Source of the DNA: Hodarchaeum sp048939725
GTDB taxonomy: Archaea; Asgardarchaeota; Heimdallarchaeia; Hodarchaeales; Hodarchaeaceae
Length of the DNA stretch: 64,000 bases
Assembly: GCA_048939725.1 (NCBI GenBank)
Contig: JBHLPG010000001.1
Coordinates: forward strand, 1 to 64,000
Direction of reading: 5' to 3'
Part shown: piece after piece, positions 26,647-35,739 of the stretch
Position numbering within the stretch: the first letter of the stretch is position 1
Layout of the letters: each line of letters starts with the position of its first letter
The notes under the pieces: generated by a model
What the model was told of the DNA's origin: nothing
Databases searched by the model: none
Seen by the model: the letters and a program-made list of their open reading frames with translations, nothing else
Program-made: the position numbers and the translations under genes

Positions 26647-26764
26647 CGCCGAGGGAGAGATTTGAACTCTCGAGCTCAGAGAGCACATGCTACCTAGAGA
26701 AGCGAAAGAATTTCTCTCGTCATAGTTTCCAGGCATGCTTCCTACCGGACTAGAATACCTCGGC
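26647..26764 (-). tRNA. tRNA-Ser (anticodon GGA) with canonical intron
   Basis: The acceptor stem is GCCGAGG/CCTCGGC with discriminator G, as expected for archaeal serine tRNAs. The anticodon stem CATGC/GCATG encloses CT-GGA-AA. A 35-base intron (about 26692-26726) sits at 37/38 and folds into a hairpin (GAGAGAA/TTCTCT). The long variable arm GCTC-TCT-GAGC confirms a class II tRNA, and the T arm is GAGAG-TTCAAAT-CTCTC. Confidence 0.95.
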
Positions 26765-27196
26765 TTCCAATAATCTCTCTCTAATGATCTAGAGATGTTA
26801 AATCCTGATTATCTATTTATTAAGTTATGACTGCTCATTTCTCTATCAATATTTATGTTTTCTTTTCTAAACTTTCTAGAACCTGTTGAGTCGTGTTGTT
26901 TTGGAGAGAAACAAAAAACAGTGATTAATATATACGGCTCTATCATTATTCTGAGTAATTTCTCCTTGAATTAAATAAAAACTAAGCCAAATCCAATTTT
27001 TTTGGGCAAATAAACTCGAGTGTATAGTGTAAAGTTATAAAAAAGTTCTTTCAATTAGGTTTTGTAATAAGAAAGACTTATTTTAGAAATGAATTTTAAG
27101 TTGGGGATGTTTCTTAGATTTCACTAGACTTTTTAAGTCAACTTTTGATATATTAATAATGATGGGTTTTATATTATTGATGATTAGGAGATTATT
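26765..27196. other. intergenic region, no gene seen
   Basis: About 430 AT-rich bases between tRNA-Ser and the large membrane protein. No RNA gene or credible small frame is visible. It probably carries both the tRNA promoter (minus strand) and that of the membrane protein; TTAGGAG at 27184-27190 is the Shine-Dalgarno of the latter. Confidence 0.4.
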
Positions 27197-28915
27197 TTGT
27201 TGAGAAATACAGTTGTAAGATCATCAAGAGTGCTTCTCACCCTCGCTGGTATTGGTATATTGGGTATGATAGTTGCACTTCTTTATTTTACAGGAGTGGC
27301 AAATTCAGTTGATATTAATGCTGATCCTGTTACATGGAGCAGAACATTTTTTGGATTTGATTATCGAGTTATAACCGCTTATAGTTTTTTTCTAGTGTTA
27401 ATTGGATTTCTACCTGTTCTAGTGGTTATGGATGCTAGTGCAAAGAAGAGTGTTAAAAGACTCTATATTCACTTACTCTTATTATTTGCTATTGGATTTT
27501 TGATGTTAATCTATTCTGCATTAGTATATGGAACCTATCTTACTCCATTCGATCCCTTACATACATGGTTTGAATATTTCATTATTGGAGCATTACTCAT
27601 CGTTTTTGGCTTGATGCCAATACTATTTAGTATCCAAGATCATGAAAGATTATGGAGTTTTAAGCTTCTCTTTCTATTATTTATTTTAATTGGGATAGTA
27701 CTTGAAATCATTAGCATTGTCATTTATGGTCAAATTCTAGAAATACCAGACGTAGGATGGGATATCCTTTTCCTATTTGGACTGATACTATTATTCTTAG
27801 GTATAGTACCATTTTTATTAACTGCTGGTCCGACGTTTCGTGAAAATCTTCACCGTTTGCGCATTATTTGGATACTAGGTGTTTTAATCGGAATTGTACT
27901 AGTAATAGTATCCTATACAGTATATGCTGAGATTCTTGACCTTCCTGATATAGACTGGTTTGTGATTTTAGCGTTTGGAGGCCTTCTCACATTATTGGCA
28001 ATTTTACTTCTAACAAGCGCGGTACAATCAACTGAGACCATACGTAAATTAAGATTCATATGGCTGATTACCCTTTTCCTTGGAATAATATTGGTTATTG
28101 TTTCTGCAATTCTTATCTTACCAGAATCACCTGAAGTAGAAGCAGCTGTCGGAACACTCCTCGGAACCTCACTATTCGAGGTAACCTGGGATGTTTTTTA
28201 TATGTACGGAGTTTTGATAACAATTCTTTCCATGACATTTATCTGCTCAATCATGTACTTTGAAACTGAAGAAGAGAGTGGCCCAGGAGGATTAGTAGAA
28301 AGTGTCGATAGATTGCCTGGCATTGAAACCACACCAAGTGAAATGGTGGCTTACCTGGAGATCCTAAGTAAATCCCAAGAAAAAATGGTTAATCAATTCA
28401 AAGAAGCAGTCAGAGCCGATAAATTCCGCCCTCGTGTTTATGAATCAATAATTAAATTATATCGGGATCGAAATCGGGCAATAAAAACAAGAATAGCAAG
28501 ATTTCAGAAAGCGGGAGCGGCTGTTTCCGTCGAAGAAGATGTAGAAGCGTTATTCGATGTCGCGCTAGGTGAACCTTCAGAGGCTGCACCAGGTGCAGGC
28601 CCACCACTTCCACCTACAACAAAAGCAGTAAAGCCTCCAAAACCCCCATCTGCTCCATCAACTGGTCCACCTACTCCCCCATCAGTCCCTCCCTCTCAAA
28701 CACCCCCAATTCCTTCTTCTACAGGGGCTCCACCCGCTCCTCCCTCCGCTTCTTTGGGAGTTCCCCCACCTCCGTCCCCTGGGGTTACACCAAGTCAACC
28801 ATCTGAGTCCCCACTTGATTTGATCGCAGATGCTAGATCAACAAGTATTGCTGAATTACGTGGAGAAATGTTGAAAGAATTACGAAGGCTCCGTGAAATC
28901 TTTAAAGAAGAATAA
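27197..28915 (+). CDS. ten-helix repeat membrane protein with proline-rich cytoplasmic tail, 572 aa
   Basis: Residues 1-355 comprise about ten membrane helices arranged as five similar units of ~65-70 residues. Each has a helix pair joined by a polar loop with Asp-Pro or Pro-Asp near a Trp (PDVGWDILFLFG, PDIDWFVILAFG, and so on). Residues ~360-455 are charged and helical. Residues ~465-535 are strongly proline-rich (runs such as PPTPPSVPPS and VPPPPSPG), followed by a helical C-terminus. No family is recognised. TTG 27197 with AGGAG six bases upstream is the likely start. The tail could bind a polyproline-recognising partner, which is inference. Confidence 0.75.
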   Translation: MLRNTVVRSSRVLLTLAGIGILGMIVALLYFTGVANSVDINADPVTWSRTFFGFDYRVITAYSFFLVLIGFLPVLVVMDASAKKSVKRLYIHLLLLFAIGFLMLIYSALVYGTYLTPFDPLHTWFEYFIIGALLIVFGLMPILFSIQDHERLWSFKLLFLLFILIGIVLEIISIVIYGQILEIPDVGWDILFLFGLILLFLGIVPFLLTAGPTFRENLHRLRIIWILGVLIGIVLVIVSYTVYAEILDLPDIDWFVILAFGGLLTLLAILLLTSAVQSTETIRKLRFIWLITLFLGIILVIVSAILILPESPEVEAAVGTLLGTSLFEVTWDVFYMYGVLITILSMTFICSIMYFETEEESGPGGLVESVDRLPGIETTPSEMVAYLEILSKSQEKMVNQFKEAVRADKFRPRVYESIIKLYRDRNRAIKTRIARFQKAGAAVSVEEDVEALFDVALGEPSEAAPGAGPPLPPTTKAVKPPKPPSAPSTGPPTPPSVPPSQTPPIPSSTGAPPAPPSASLGVPPPPSPGVTPSQPSESPLDLIADARSTSIAELRGEMLKELRRLREIFKEE

Positions 28916-28961
28916 TTCCATTTGAAGATCACAAATCCCCCTATTTTTTCAAATAAGATCC

Positions 28962-30848
28962 TTAGGCATGTTTCCAGTATATTGGCATTTGATTGACTTC
29001 AAAAATTTCTTTAAATATTGTGTAGGCTTTATTACGAGTTGATAATTTGAGTTTTCCTGATTTAGAGGTTGTCCCTACAAAAAAAGGATCCTTTTTCTTA
29101 TCTAATTGGTCTTGAGTATAGAATTGAATAGTTTTATTACTCATACGTTTTGGAAAACTGATATACAAAGTCTTTTTTCGAAAAGAAATCATTTTATCTT
29201 TCACAATACCGACTCCAGAGAAAAAGTAATCCTTATCTGATTTATCAACATCCAGTTTCACTCGGAATGTTCTTTCAAGCATTCGGATATTTTCTCCTCC
29301 CTTTCCTAGAATTGCTGGAATATCTTTTTGGGTACATTGAATCTCGAATCTTCTTCCATAACGATCTTTTGGTATCAATACGATAGGCTGAGTAGTATAT
29401 TTCTCTATAGCATCTGTTAAATTCTGAATAGTACGAGCATCAACTCTAGTTAGGTCATAATCCTCATTTTCAAGGGGAATAACGACAGTTTGTTCTCCAA
29501 AAGTATACATCTCATACACTGTCTCTCCAGTTTCAAAGTCTTTTACTTCAACAACTGGTCGTGCCAGATCACTTTCAATTAATCCAGCAGGAACCTTAAC
29601 TGTCATCTTCACATCCAGAACCCTAGCTATTGTGCCTGCTTCAATATAAATAATTGTGTCAAGAACACTAGGAATTACACCCAATTCTAATCTTCCAATA
29701 AAACGTTGAATGGCATCTATTGCTGTACTAGAGTGAATAACTCCTATTAAACCAATACCAGCTAATCTAAGGTCAGTATATAGCTTAAAATCTTCTGTAT
29801 CTCTAATTTCATCGAAAATAGTATAATCTGGACGCGAGAGAAGAAGGATGTCATGAATTTCCGTGTGCGAACCGAAATTCTTCGAATATTGAGTGATTTC
29901 AGCTTTCAGGTCTAAATCCCGTGGGGATTCAATTGTCTTAACGACCTTAGCTTTTCTCTCGTAAAAAAGGGCTAAAGCTCTTGTAAAGGTTGTTTTTCCT
30001 GTTCCAGGACTACCTGCAACTAGAATTCCTTCAGCCTTTTCCTTTAATCGTTGATACAAATTAGGGGACAGATGATAATCATCAATTGTAAGTTTAACAA
30101 GCGGTTTTACCGCAGTTATTTCCCATCCATCTGAAAAAGGAGGTCGACAAATAACAATCCGAATATTTTGGTATTGAACAATTGTTGAACCTTTCCGATC
30201 GATTTCAATGAAAGAATCCTCAAATTGCTCTGCTTTTTCAATAATTTCTTTACTTATTTCTTTAAGGAATGTTTGTGTACAAATTTTATCACTAATCTGT
30301 TCAAAGCTAAAGTTGCCAGGAAATCCCCGCTTTCCAAAAATGGGAACACCTTGTTTCAAATGGATGCTCATTGTTCTATTATCAAAGTATTCTTCGATCT
30401 GGAGTTTTTTTTCGATAAACTTATCCTTTTGAGGAATGTAAATTACTTCAACACCAATAGATTTTGCAGCCAAATGTTGAATATTGTCCGAAGTGACAAG
30501 AATACCCCCTTCTTTCCAAGCAAAATCTCGAATGATTGCATCTATTTCACCACTCCGTGCTCGTTTTATCTCAGAAAGATATGGTCGTCGCCCTCCATAA
30601 TCAATAAGAATGCCCTTCTTTTCACATATGCCTCGAATTTCTGTAAGTTCATTCAATCCCTCTAAACCCACTTTTTTCCCATTATTCGCTTGATGTTCGA
30701 GTTCTGCGATAATTGAAGCATGAATAGTTATTCTAGAGATTTGTTTGCTTTTAGATTCGAGGAAGTCTTTCAACCCTCCATTGATGATAGCTGATGTGTC
30801 AGGGACATATAAATTATCTTCTGATGTGATCGAATATCTTCCCTGCAC
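28962..30848 (-). CDS. PIN domain-ATPase-KH protein (PINA/VirB11-like), 628 aa
   Basis: The N-terminal PIN domain starts with YVPDTSAIINGG (Asp17), with further acidic residues near 101-121 (EIDAIIRDF, VTSDN). A central VirB11/type II secretion-like ATPase follows, with Walker A GSPGTGKTT at ~279-287 and FDEIRD. A KH domain with ILGKGGENIRMLE is near residue 515. This domain order is that of archaeal PIN-ATPases (PINA), studied for DNA branch migration and nuclease activity. Its start overlaps the stop of the upstream EndA-like gene by one base, so they are probably co-transcribed. Confidence 0.9.
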   Translation of the reverse strand: MQGRYSITSEDNLYVPDTSAIINGGLKDFLESKSKQISRITIHASIIAELEHQANNGKKVGLEGLNELTEIRGICEKKGILIDYGGRRPYLSEIKRARSGEIDAIIRDFAWKEGGILVTSDNIQHLAAKSIGVEVIYIPQKDKFIEKKLQIEEYFDNRTMSIHLKQGVPIFGKRGFPGNFSFEQISDKICTQTFLKEISKEIIEKAEQFEDSFIEIDRKGSTIVQYQNIRIVICRPPFSDGWEITAVKPLVKLTIDDYHLSPNLYQRLKEKAEGILVAGSPGTGKTTFTRALALFYERKAKVVKTIESPRDLDLKAEITQYSKNFGSHTEIHDILLLSRPDYTIFDEIRDTEDFKLYTDLRLAGIGLIGVIHSSTAIDAIQRFIGRLELGVIPSVLDTIIYIEAGTIARVLDVKMTVKVPAGLIESDLARPVVEVKDFETGETVYEMYTFGEQTVVIPLENEDYDLTRVDARTIQNLTDAIEKYTTQPIVLIPKDRYGRRFEIQCTQKDIPAILGKGGENIRMLERTFRVKLDVDKSDKDYFFSGVGIVKDKMISFRKKTLYISFPKRMSNKTIQFYTQDQLDKKKDPFFVGTTSKSGKLKLSTRNKAYTIFKEIFEVNQMPIYWKHA

Positions 30849-31486
30849 TAATCTTCCTCCTTATTTCCTTGATAAGTTTGGGGTAATTCATCTCGGTATT
30901 CATATTCCAGCTCGTTAAGTTCTAATTCTAATTGTGAAGCTTGGTAGTATGTGACGTCACCAAGGCGATCAACTACCGAGAGTAATAATGTTTTTCTATC
31001 AATTTTTGATTGATTAACGAGTTGGTCTAGAAAATCAAGATCAAGATCTTCTCCTTCTGAAAGAGGAAAAATAACTTTTTTGCTAACCGATTCCCCTGGT
31101 TTTCCTCCACGTGAATAAATCCTAAAAGGAGCTGTAATTTGAGTGCCTATTCTAACTACATATCCTCTATTTCTGAGGTCTTTGTATACTAAATAACGAC
31201 TCCAAAAGGATTTATTGATCCTAGTAAAATGTGCTACTATTTCAGAAGAAGTGATCCTTTTTTTAGTTGTTAAATTCATAACAACAATTCTTTTCCGATC
31301 CATGAGGAGTAAAATCTCTTCTGGTTCTAAAACAAGAGAACTCTTCGAAATCCATTGACCAAAATAACCATTATCAAAGATTTCCTGCGCAATGTGATTA
31401 TTAACTGTTAAGGATGAACCTTTCATATCGAAATACAATATTGGAACTGAATTTTCCTCATCCTTAGGATCTAGGTTAAGAGACAT
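30848..31486 (-). CDS. tRNA-splicing endonuclease subunit lacking catalytic His (structural type), 212 aa
   Basis: The C-terminal EndA fold is clear: SRYLVYKDLRNRGYVVRIG, FRIYSRGG (Tyr124), and RKTLLLSVVDRLGDVTYYQ with Lys165. In active subunits a His occurs shortly after the Tyr motif; here that segment is GESVSKKVIF with no His. The N-terminal ~90 residues form the helper domain. A catalytic subunit with the full triad is encoded at 63052-63603, so this is likely the partner in a heteromeric enzyme. A ~15-residue acidic tail is extra. It is translationally linked to the PIN-ATPase gene. Confidence 0.82.
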   Translation of the reverse strand: MSLNLDPKDEENSVPILYFDMKGSSLTVNNHIAQEIFDNGYFGQWISKSSLVLEPEEILLLMDRKRIVVMNLTTKKRITSSEIVAHFTRINKSFWSRYLVYKDLRNRGYVVRIGTQITAPFRIYSRGGKPGESVSKKVIFPLSEGEDLDLDFLDQLVNQSKIDRKTLLLSVVDRLGDVTYYQASQLELELNELEYEYRDELPQTYQGNKEED

Positions 31487-31853
31487 TATGAAAAATTACC
31501 AACCAAATAAGTTTATAGTTCAAAACTTGTTCTTTCTTGGTCTCCTTTCAGCCTTTATATGATCAGAGACTTCTTGTTTGGCCTTAATTACATTCCTTAT
31601 TAAAGGTAAATCTTGTTAGATTTTGAATTAAAGCTACAACTTGGATGATTAAATATTTGAGACTTAAGTTCAGCATGATAGGAAGAAGGTTGGAAAGCAG
31701 GAGTATAACCGATTAGAAGACATGACCCAGAATAAGAAATACTAAGCAATAAAACCTGATGAGGGTGAATCTAGAGATAGGAAAACCTTGAATTAATATT
31801 AACAATCCCCAAGTAGAAGATCCTAGTATCCTAATCAAAATTATTTCTTGAAA
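31487..31853. other. non-coding stretch upstream of a decayed frame
   Basis: No intact frame, tRNA or clear repeat is visible. Short protein-like pieces occur in the same frame as the decayed sequence that follows, so part of this may also be old coding DNA. Confidence 0.35.
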
Positions 31854-32072
31854 TGGTTAATGTGGGATTTTGTTCTAGCTGATGTATTAGCGGCCGATTA
31901 ATATGATCGTAAACAATATGAGGAATTTATAATGGGTTAGGTTACCCGTTTGGAAAGTTTTGAACTAATGGGGTACACACTATTCGGAGGATTAAGATTT
32001 TCTAAAGCTACTGATAATTAACTCAAAGAGTACGGAGGATTTAAATCACTTGTTGAAAACTTCCGAAAATGA
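31854..32072 (+). pseudogene. decayed coding frame with three in-frame stops
   Basis: One frame reads WLMWDFVLADVLAAD, stop, YDRKQYEEFIMG, stop, VTRLESFELMGYTLFGGLRF-SKATDN, stop, LKEYGGFKSLVENFRK, stop. The stops are at 31899 (TAA), 31938 (TAG) and 32019 (TAA). The residues between them are balanced and amphipathic and no frameshift is needed. No start codon or Shine-Dalgarno fits. I read it as a gene inactivated by stops; the original family is not recognised. Confidence 0.4.
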
Positions 32073-32159
32073 CTTGTACTAAACATTGGAGATTATTCTG
32101 TTTACCAAAAGACAGTTACTCTCTAAAAATCATCAGACTGTAGATAGGAGGCTGTAAGC

Positions 32160-33161
32160 ATGGGTCATAGGAAAAAGCATGCACCACATCGAGGTTCTCT
32201 CGGATATCGAAGGAAAATCGCTAGAAGGCATACAGCACGTTGGAGAACCTGGCCAGAGTCATTGGATTCACCCAGGTTGTTAGGTTACGCTGGATACAAA
32301 GCGGGAATGACACATTTAGCAATGGTTAATACTGATAGAAGATCACCATTTTTCAAACAAGAACAATTCGTGCCTGTAACAGTAATTGAGACACCTCCTA
32401 TAGCTATTTTTGGAATTAGAACATATGTAACTGATCACTTAAATCAGAAGCTTCGTGTTGGAACCCAAATTTGGGGAGATAACATAGAAAAAGATCTTGA
32501 ACGTCGAATTAAGGTTCCAAAAGAAAAGCAGGAAAAGGAGCTTCAAATCACCGAGATACGAAATAATCTGGAACAAGTGAAAGAAGTTCGAGTACTCGCT
32601 CATACTTTACCTAGGGAAGCTGGTTTTCCCCAAAAGTCTCCTGATATACTAGAAATCAAGGTAGGAGGGTCAATTAGCGAGGCATTCGAATATGCAGTGG
32701 AAATTTTAGGTCAAAAGATCTCTATTGAAGATGTTTATAAACCGAGTGATTTTGTGGACGTTTGTGCCACAACAAAGGGAAAGGGATTTGCAGGGCCAGT
32801 TAAAAGACACAGGATCAAGATCCTCCCTCGTAAAACACGGAAAGGTCGAAGAGTTGTTGGATGTATTGGACCTTGGCATCCCGCACGAGTAATGTGGACG
32901 GTTCCACGTGCTGGACAACTAGGTTATTTTGCACGAACGGAGTATAATAAACAAATTCTCAAGATTGGTGAGGATGGCGAAGAAGTGACTCCCATTAGTG
33001 GATTTAAGAGATATGGAAAAGTAGGGAAACATTGTATTGTTCGTGGAAGTGTTCCAGGATCTGTTAAACGTTTAATAAGACTAAGAGATCCGATTCGATT
33101 GAAGCCTAAGGAAATTGAGGATCTCCAAATAACCTATATCAGTACAACAGCGAAGAATTAA
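32160..33161 (+). CDS. rpl3: ribosomal protein uL3, 333 aa
   Basis: The start MGHRKKHAPHRGSLGYRRK is the archaeal/eukaryotic uL3 N-terminal tail. KGKGFAGPVKRH and GCIGPWHPARVMWTVPRAGQ-LG are the family's conserved loop motifs reaching the peptidyl-transferase centre. AGGAGG lies just before ATG 32160. It opens the uL3-uL4-uL23-uL2 unit. Confidence 0.98.
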   Translation: MGHRKKHAPHRGSLGYRRKIARRHTARWRTWPESLDSPRLLGYAGYKAGMTHLAMVNTDRRSPFFKQEQFVPVTVIETPPIAIFGIRTYVTDHLNQKLRVGTQIWGDNIEKDLERRIKVPKEKQEKELQITEIRNNLEQVKEVRVLAHTLPREAGFPQKSPDILEIKVGGSISEAFEYAVEILGQKISIEDVYKPSDFVDVCATTKGKGFAGPVKRHRIKILPRKTRKGRRVVGCIGPWHPARVMWTVPRAGQLGYFARTEYNKQILKIGEDGEEVTPISGFKRYGKVGKHCIVRGSVPGSVKRLIRLRDPIRLKPKEIEDLQITYISTTAKN

Positions 33162-33174
33162 GAGCAGCTAGGCG

Positions 33175-33972
33175 ATGAACTTGAACTCCTCCAAGATTCC
33201 TTTATATGATTTAGAAGGGAAAGAAATCCAAAAAATTGATGTTGGGGCAATATTTAGCACTCCATTTCGTCCAGATATAATCAAACGCTGTGTACTAGCA
33301 AGTAGGCGTAATCGCCAAATTCCTTATGGGGTCGATCCCCGTGCTGGGAAAAAAACATCTGCAGAAAGCTGGGGGACTGGACGTGGAGCTGCTCGAATTC
33401 CAAGAGTGAAAGGATCACGAACACACTCTGCTAGTCGTGGAGGGTTTATTCCCTTTGTAGTAGGAGGTCGTCGAACACATCCACCAAATGGAATGCAGAA
33501 TTTCACAGAAAAAGTAAACAAGAAGGAAAAATTATTAGCAAAAATGTCCGCGATAGCATGTACGGCTAATCCAGTCCTAGTTGAGTCACGAGGTCACATT
33601 ATTGAGGATATTAAGACTTTACCTTTAATTATAAGCGATAAAATTGAATCATTAGAAAAAACTCATGAGGTTCAGACTGTATTCGATCATTTAGGTCTAT
33701 CATATGATTTAGCTAAAGCTAAAAGACGAAATACTCAAATTCGGCCTGGAAAAGGGAAAAGTCGTGGAAGAAAGTATAAAAAGGGAAAATCAGTTCTTAT
33801 TGTTATTGGTAACGATCATGGGGTAGGTGCTGCGGCAAGAAACTTACCTGGTGTTGATGTTGTCAAGGTAGATCAATTAAATGTTGAACACCTAGCTCCT
33901 GGAACTCATCCAGGACGCTTGACACTTTGGACAAAATCTGCAATTGATTTCCTTCGTAAATCAGAACAATAA
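33175..33972 (+). CDS. rpl4: ribosomal protein uL4, 265 aa
   Basis: Contains the long internal loop SAESWGTGRGAARIPRVKGS and the RRTHPP segment typical of archaeal uL4 (L1e in older naming). Its start is 13 bases after uL3. The C-terminus is unextended, as in most archaea. Confidence 0.97.
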   Translation: MNLNSSKIPLYDLEGKEIQKIDVGAIFSTPFRPDIIKRCVLASRRNRQIPYGVDPRAGKKTSAESWGTGRGAARIPRVKGSRTHSASRGGFIPFVVGGRRTHPPNGMQNFTEKVNKKEKLLAKMSAIACTANPVLVESRGHIIEDIKTLPLIISDKIESLEKTHEVQTVFDHLGLSYDLAKAKRRNTQIRPGKGKSRGRKYKKGKSVLIVIGNDHGVGAAARNLPGVDVVKVDQLNVEHLAPGTHPGRLTLWTKSAIDFLRKSEQ

Positions 33973-34011
33973 ATATCTAAATAATTTGATAATGATAGAG
34001 GTGAAACCAAG

Positions 34012-34287
34012 CTGAAGTTCAGACAACCTCAGGATATTATTAAGTATCCATTAATCTCAGAGGCGGCTTTCAATAAGATGGATAGTATTTACGAAAATGC
34101 CTTGGTTTTCATTGTTGATCGTCGGGCTACGAAACATGAAATTAAGCAAGCTTTCGAAGAGCTTTACAAAGTAAAAATAGTGAAGGTTAATACTCTCATA
34201 ACTCCTCAAGGTAGGAAAAAAGCCTTCATAAAGCTCTCACCAGATCATAGTGCTTTGGATTTGGCAACTGAAGTTGGAATCATCTAA
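34012..34287 (+). CDS. rpl23: ribosomal protein uL23 with likely CTG start, 91 aa
   Basis: The family's conserved N-terminus (DIIKYPLISEAAFNKMD, compare 'IIxxPLxTEKA') is encoded at 34033-34083, upstream of the first ATG (34078). In this frame no ATG, GTG or TTG exists between the stop at 33982 and that region. AGAGGTG at 33997-34003 stands eight bases before CTG 34012, giving MKFRQPQDIIKYP. The downstream KKAFIKLSPDHSALDLATEVGII is the normal C-terminus. I therefore call CTG the start; beginning at ATG 34078 would remove about a quarter of the protein. Confidence 0.85.
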   Translation: MKFRQPQDIIKYPLISEAAFNKMDSIYENALVFIVDRRATKHEIKQAFEELYKVKIVKVNTLITPQGRKKAFIKLSPDHSALDLATEVGII

Positions 34288-34299
34288 GAGGTGTGAAGA

Positions 34300-35043
34300 A
34301 TGGGAAAGCGAATTTTAGTTCAACGACGAGGCAGAGGTTCTCCAGTCTTTAGGGCATTATCGCATCGAAGAAGGGGAAAAGCACGATATCTACCACTCTC
34401 AGAAAAGGAGAGGAGCGATAAAATAGAGTTCACGATAATCGATTTTGTCCACGAACGTGGCCGAGGAGTCCCCTTAATGCTCATTAAATATGAGGACGGG
34501 AGTGAATGCTTTCTACCTGCCCCAGAGGGTGTATTTATAGGTCAAAGACGGGAACAAGGTGCAAATGCCTCTTTAGAGGTTGGCAATGTCCTACCTGTTC
34601 ATAAAATCCCAGAGGGGGTATGGGTATGTAATGTAGAAGTCAGACCTGGCGATGGAGGAGCGTTATGTCGAGCTTCTGGAACCCATGGCTTAGTGAGAAG
34701 CCAATCAAAAGATGGTTCATCGGTTCAACTACCTTCTCGAAGATTGAAAAAAATTGATAAAAATGCTCGTGCAATGATTGGAATTGTTTCTGGAGGTGGA
34801 CGTCCAGATCGCCCCTTTGTTAAGGCTGGATTAAAAAGGGCTTTTATGAGGGCAAAGGGACATAAGTCTTTTCCAGTTGTTCGGGGTGTTGCCATGAACA
34901 TTGTATCACATCCATTCGGAGGAGGAGCACATCAAGGACCAGGTCAACCTACCACAGTTTCACGAAATGCTCCACCAGGAAGAAAAGTAGGATTGATTGC
35001 TGCACGTCGCACAGGACTAAGACGTGGTCGTATTAGAGATTGA
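34300..35043 (+). CDS. rpl2: ribosomal protein uL2, 247 aa
   Basis: RRGRGSPVFRALSHRRRGKAR at the N-terminus and the C-terminal RGVAMNIVSHPFGGGAHQ (with the conserved His that reaches the peptidyl-transferase centre) identify uL2. AGAGGTG is seven bases upstream of ATG. In most archaea uS19, uL22 and uS3 follow; here the next gene is ATPase subunit D on the other strand. Confidence 0.98.
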   Translation: MGKRILVQRRGRGSPVFRALSHRRRGKARYLPLSEKERSDKIEFTIIDFVHERGRGVPLMLIKYEDGSECFLPAPEGVFIGQRREQGANASLEVGNVLPVHKIPEGVWVCNVEVRPGDGGALCRASGTHGLVRSQSKDGSSVQLPSRRLKKIDKNARAMIGIVSGGGRPDRPFVKAGLKRAFMRAKGHKSFPVVRGVAMNIVSHPFGGGAHQGPGQPTTVSRNAPPGRKVGLIAARRTGLRRGRIRD

Positions 35044-35051
35044 GACCAAGA

Positions 35052-35699
35052 TCATTTTTTAGAAAGTTTCTTTTTTACTTTTTTCAGTCTAACAAAAGCC
35101 TCTCGTTCTCGCTCTGCTAATGTTAATTTTATCCAGCTTACTGTAGCTTCGATACGTGGTATGATGATATAATTCAAAGCGTTCACACGGCGTTTCGTCT
35201 CAATTATCTCCTTTGCAAGTCTAGTCAGAGTTGATTGAATCTCTGCTAGACCCACAATTGTTTGGAGCGTGTTTTCAAAAATCCTCAAGGCTTTATCAAA
35301 TCGTGCTGTGGTTTCTCGCATTGAGTAATAGAGTAATTTATCTTGAGATAATGTTTCTTGACGAATTTTAAAGACTGGGACGGAAATTCCCATAAGTCTA
35401 CGACTCTCACTCTCCAAGCTAAATTTACGAGGATATCCAAAGGCTGCATTCTTTACTCCATGGTCTCCCATTTGAAGTTGTAACTGAGTGTAATAATCTT
35501 GAGAGGCTCTTATTGCTTCTTGAACTTCATTCCGTTTTTGTTTGTATACCATAACCGTTGAGAATAATTCACCAGTTAGAGCTTCTAATTTTTCACTTAA
35601 TAACTCATAACCCTTATTAGCTAATTCTAATCTCTGTTTAAGCTCTAGTAGTTGCATTCGAGTTGGGGTGATTCCTGGAATTATGTTCTCTGTACTCAT
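35052..35699 (-). CDS. atpD: V/A-type ATP synthase subunit D, 215 aa
   Basis: The N-terminal motif ITPTRMQLLELKQRLELANKG and the C-terminal RRVNALNYIIIPRIEATVSW are diagnostic of subunit D, the coiled-coil central rotor stalk. Length is normal. It is separated from other ATPase subunits, none of which occur in this window, and is convergent with uL2 (8 bases). Confidence 0.97.
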   Translation of the reverse strand: MSTENIIPGITPTRMQLLELKQRLELANKGYELLSEKLEALTGELFSTVMVYKQKRNEVQEAIRASQDYYTQLQLQMGDHGVKNAAFGYPRKFSLESESRRLMGISVPVFKIRQETLSQDKLLYYSMRETTARFDKALRIFENTLQTIVGLAEIQSTLTRLAKEIIETKRRVNALNYIIIPRIEATVSWIKLTLAEREREAFVRLKKVKKKLSKK

Positions 35700-35739
35700 G
35701 AAAGAACCTCAGATCAACATCAGATGCACTCTTTATTGA

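Noticed and set aside
30225..30665. 146-codon plus-strand frame inside the PIN-ATPase gene
   Set aside because: It is antisense to a strongly supported PIN domain; the residues are Phe/Cys/Asn-rich as expected from a shadow frame.
31751..31800. Possible box C/D sRNA (TGATGA at 31757-31762)
   Set aside because: A C-box-like TGATGA is present but no convincing D, C' or D' boxes follow at suitable spacing.
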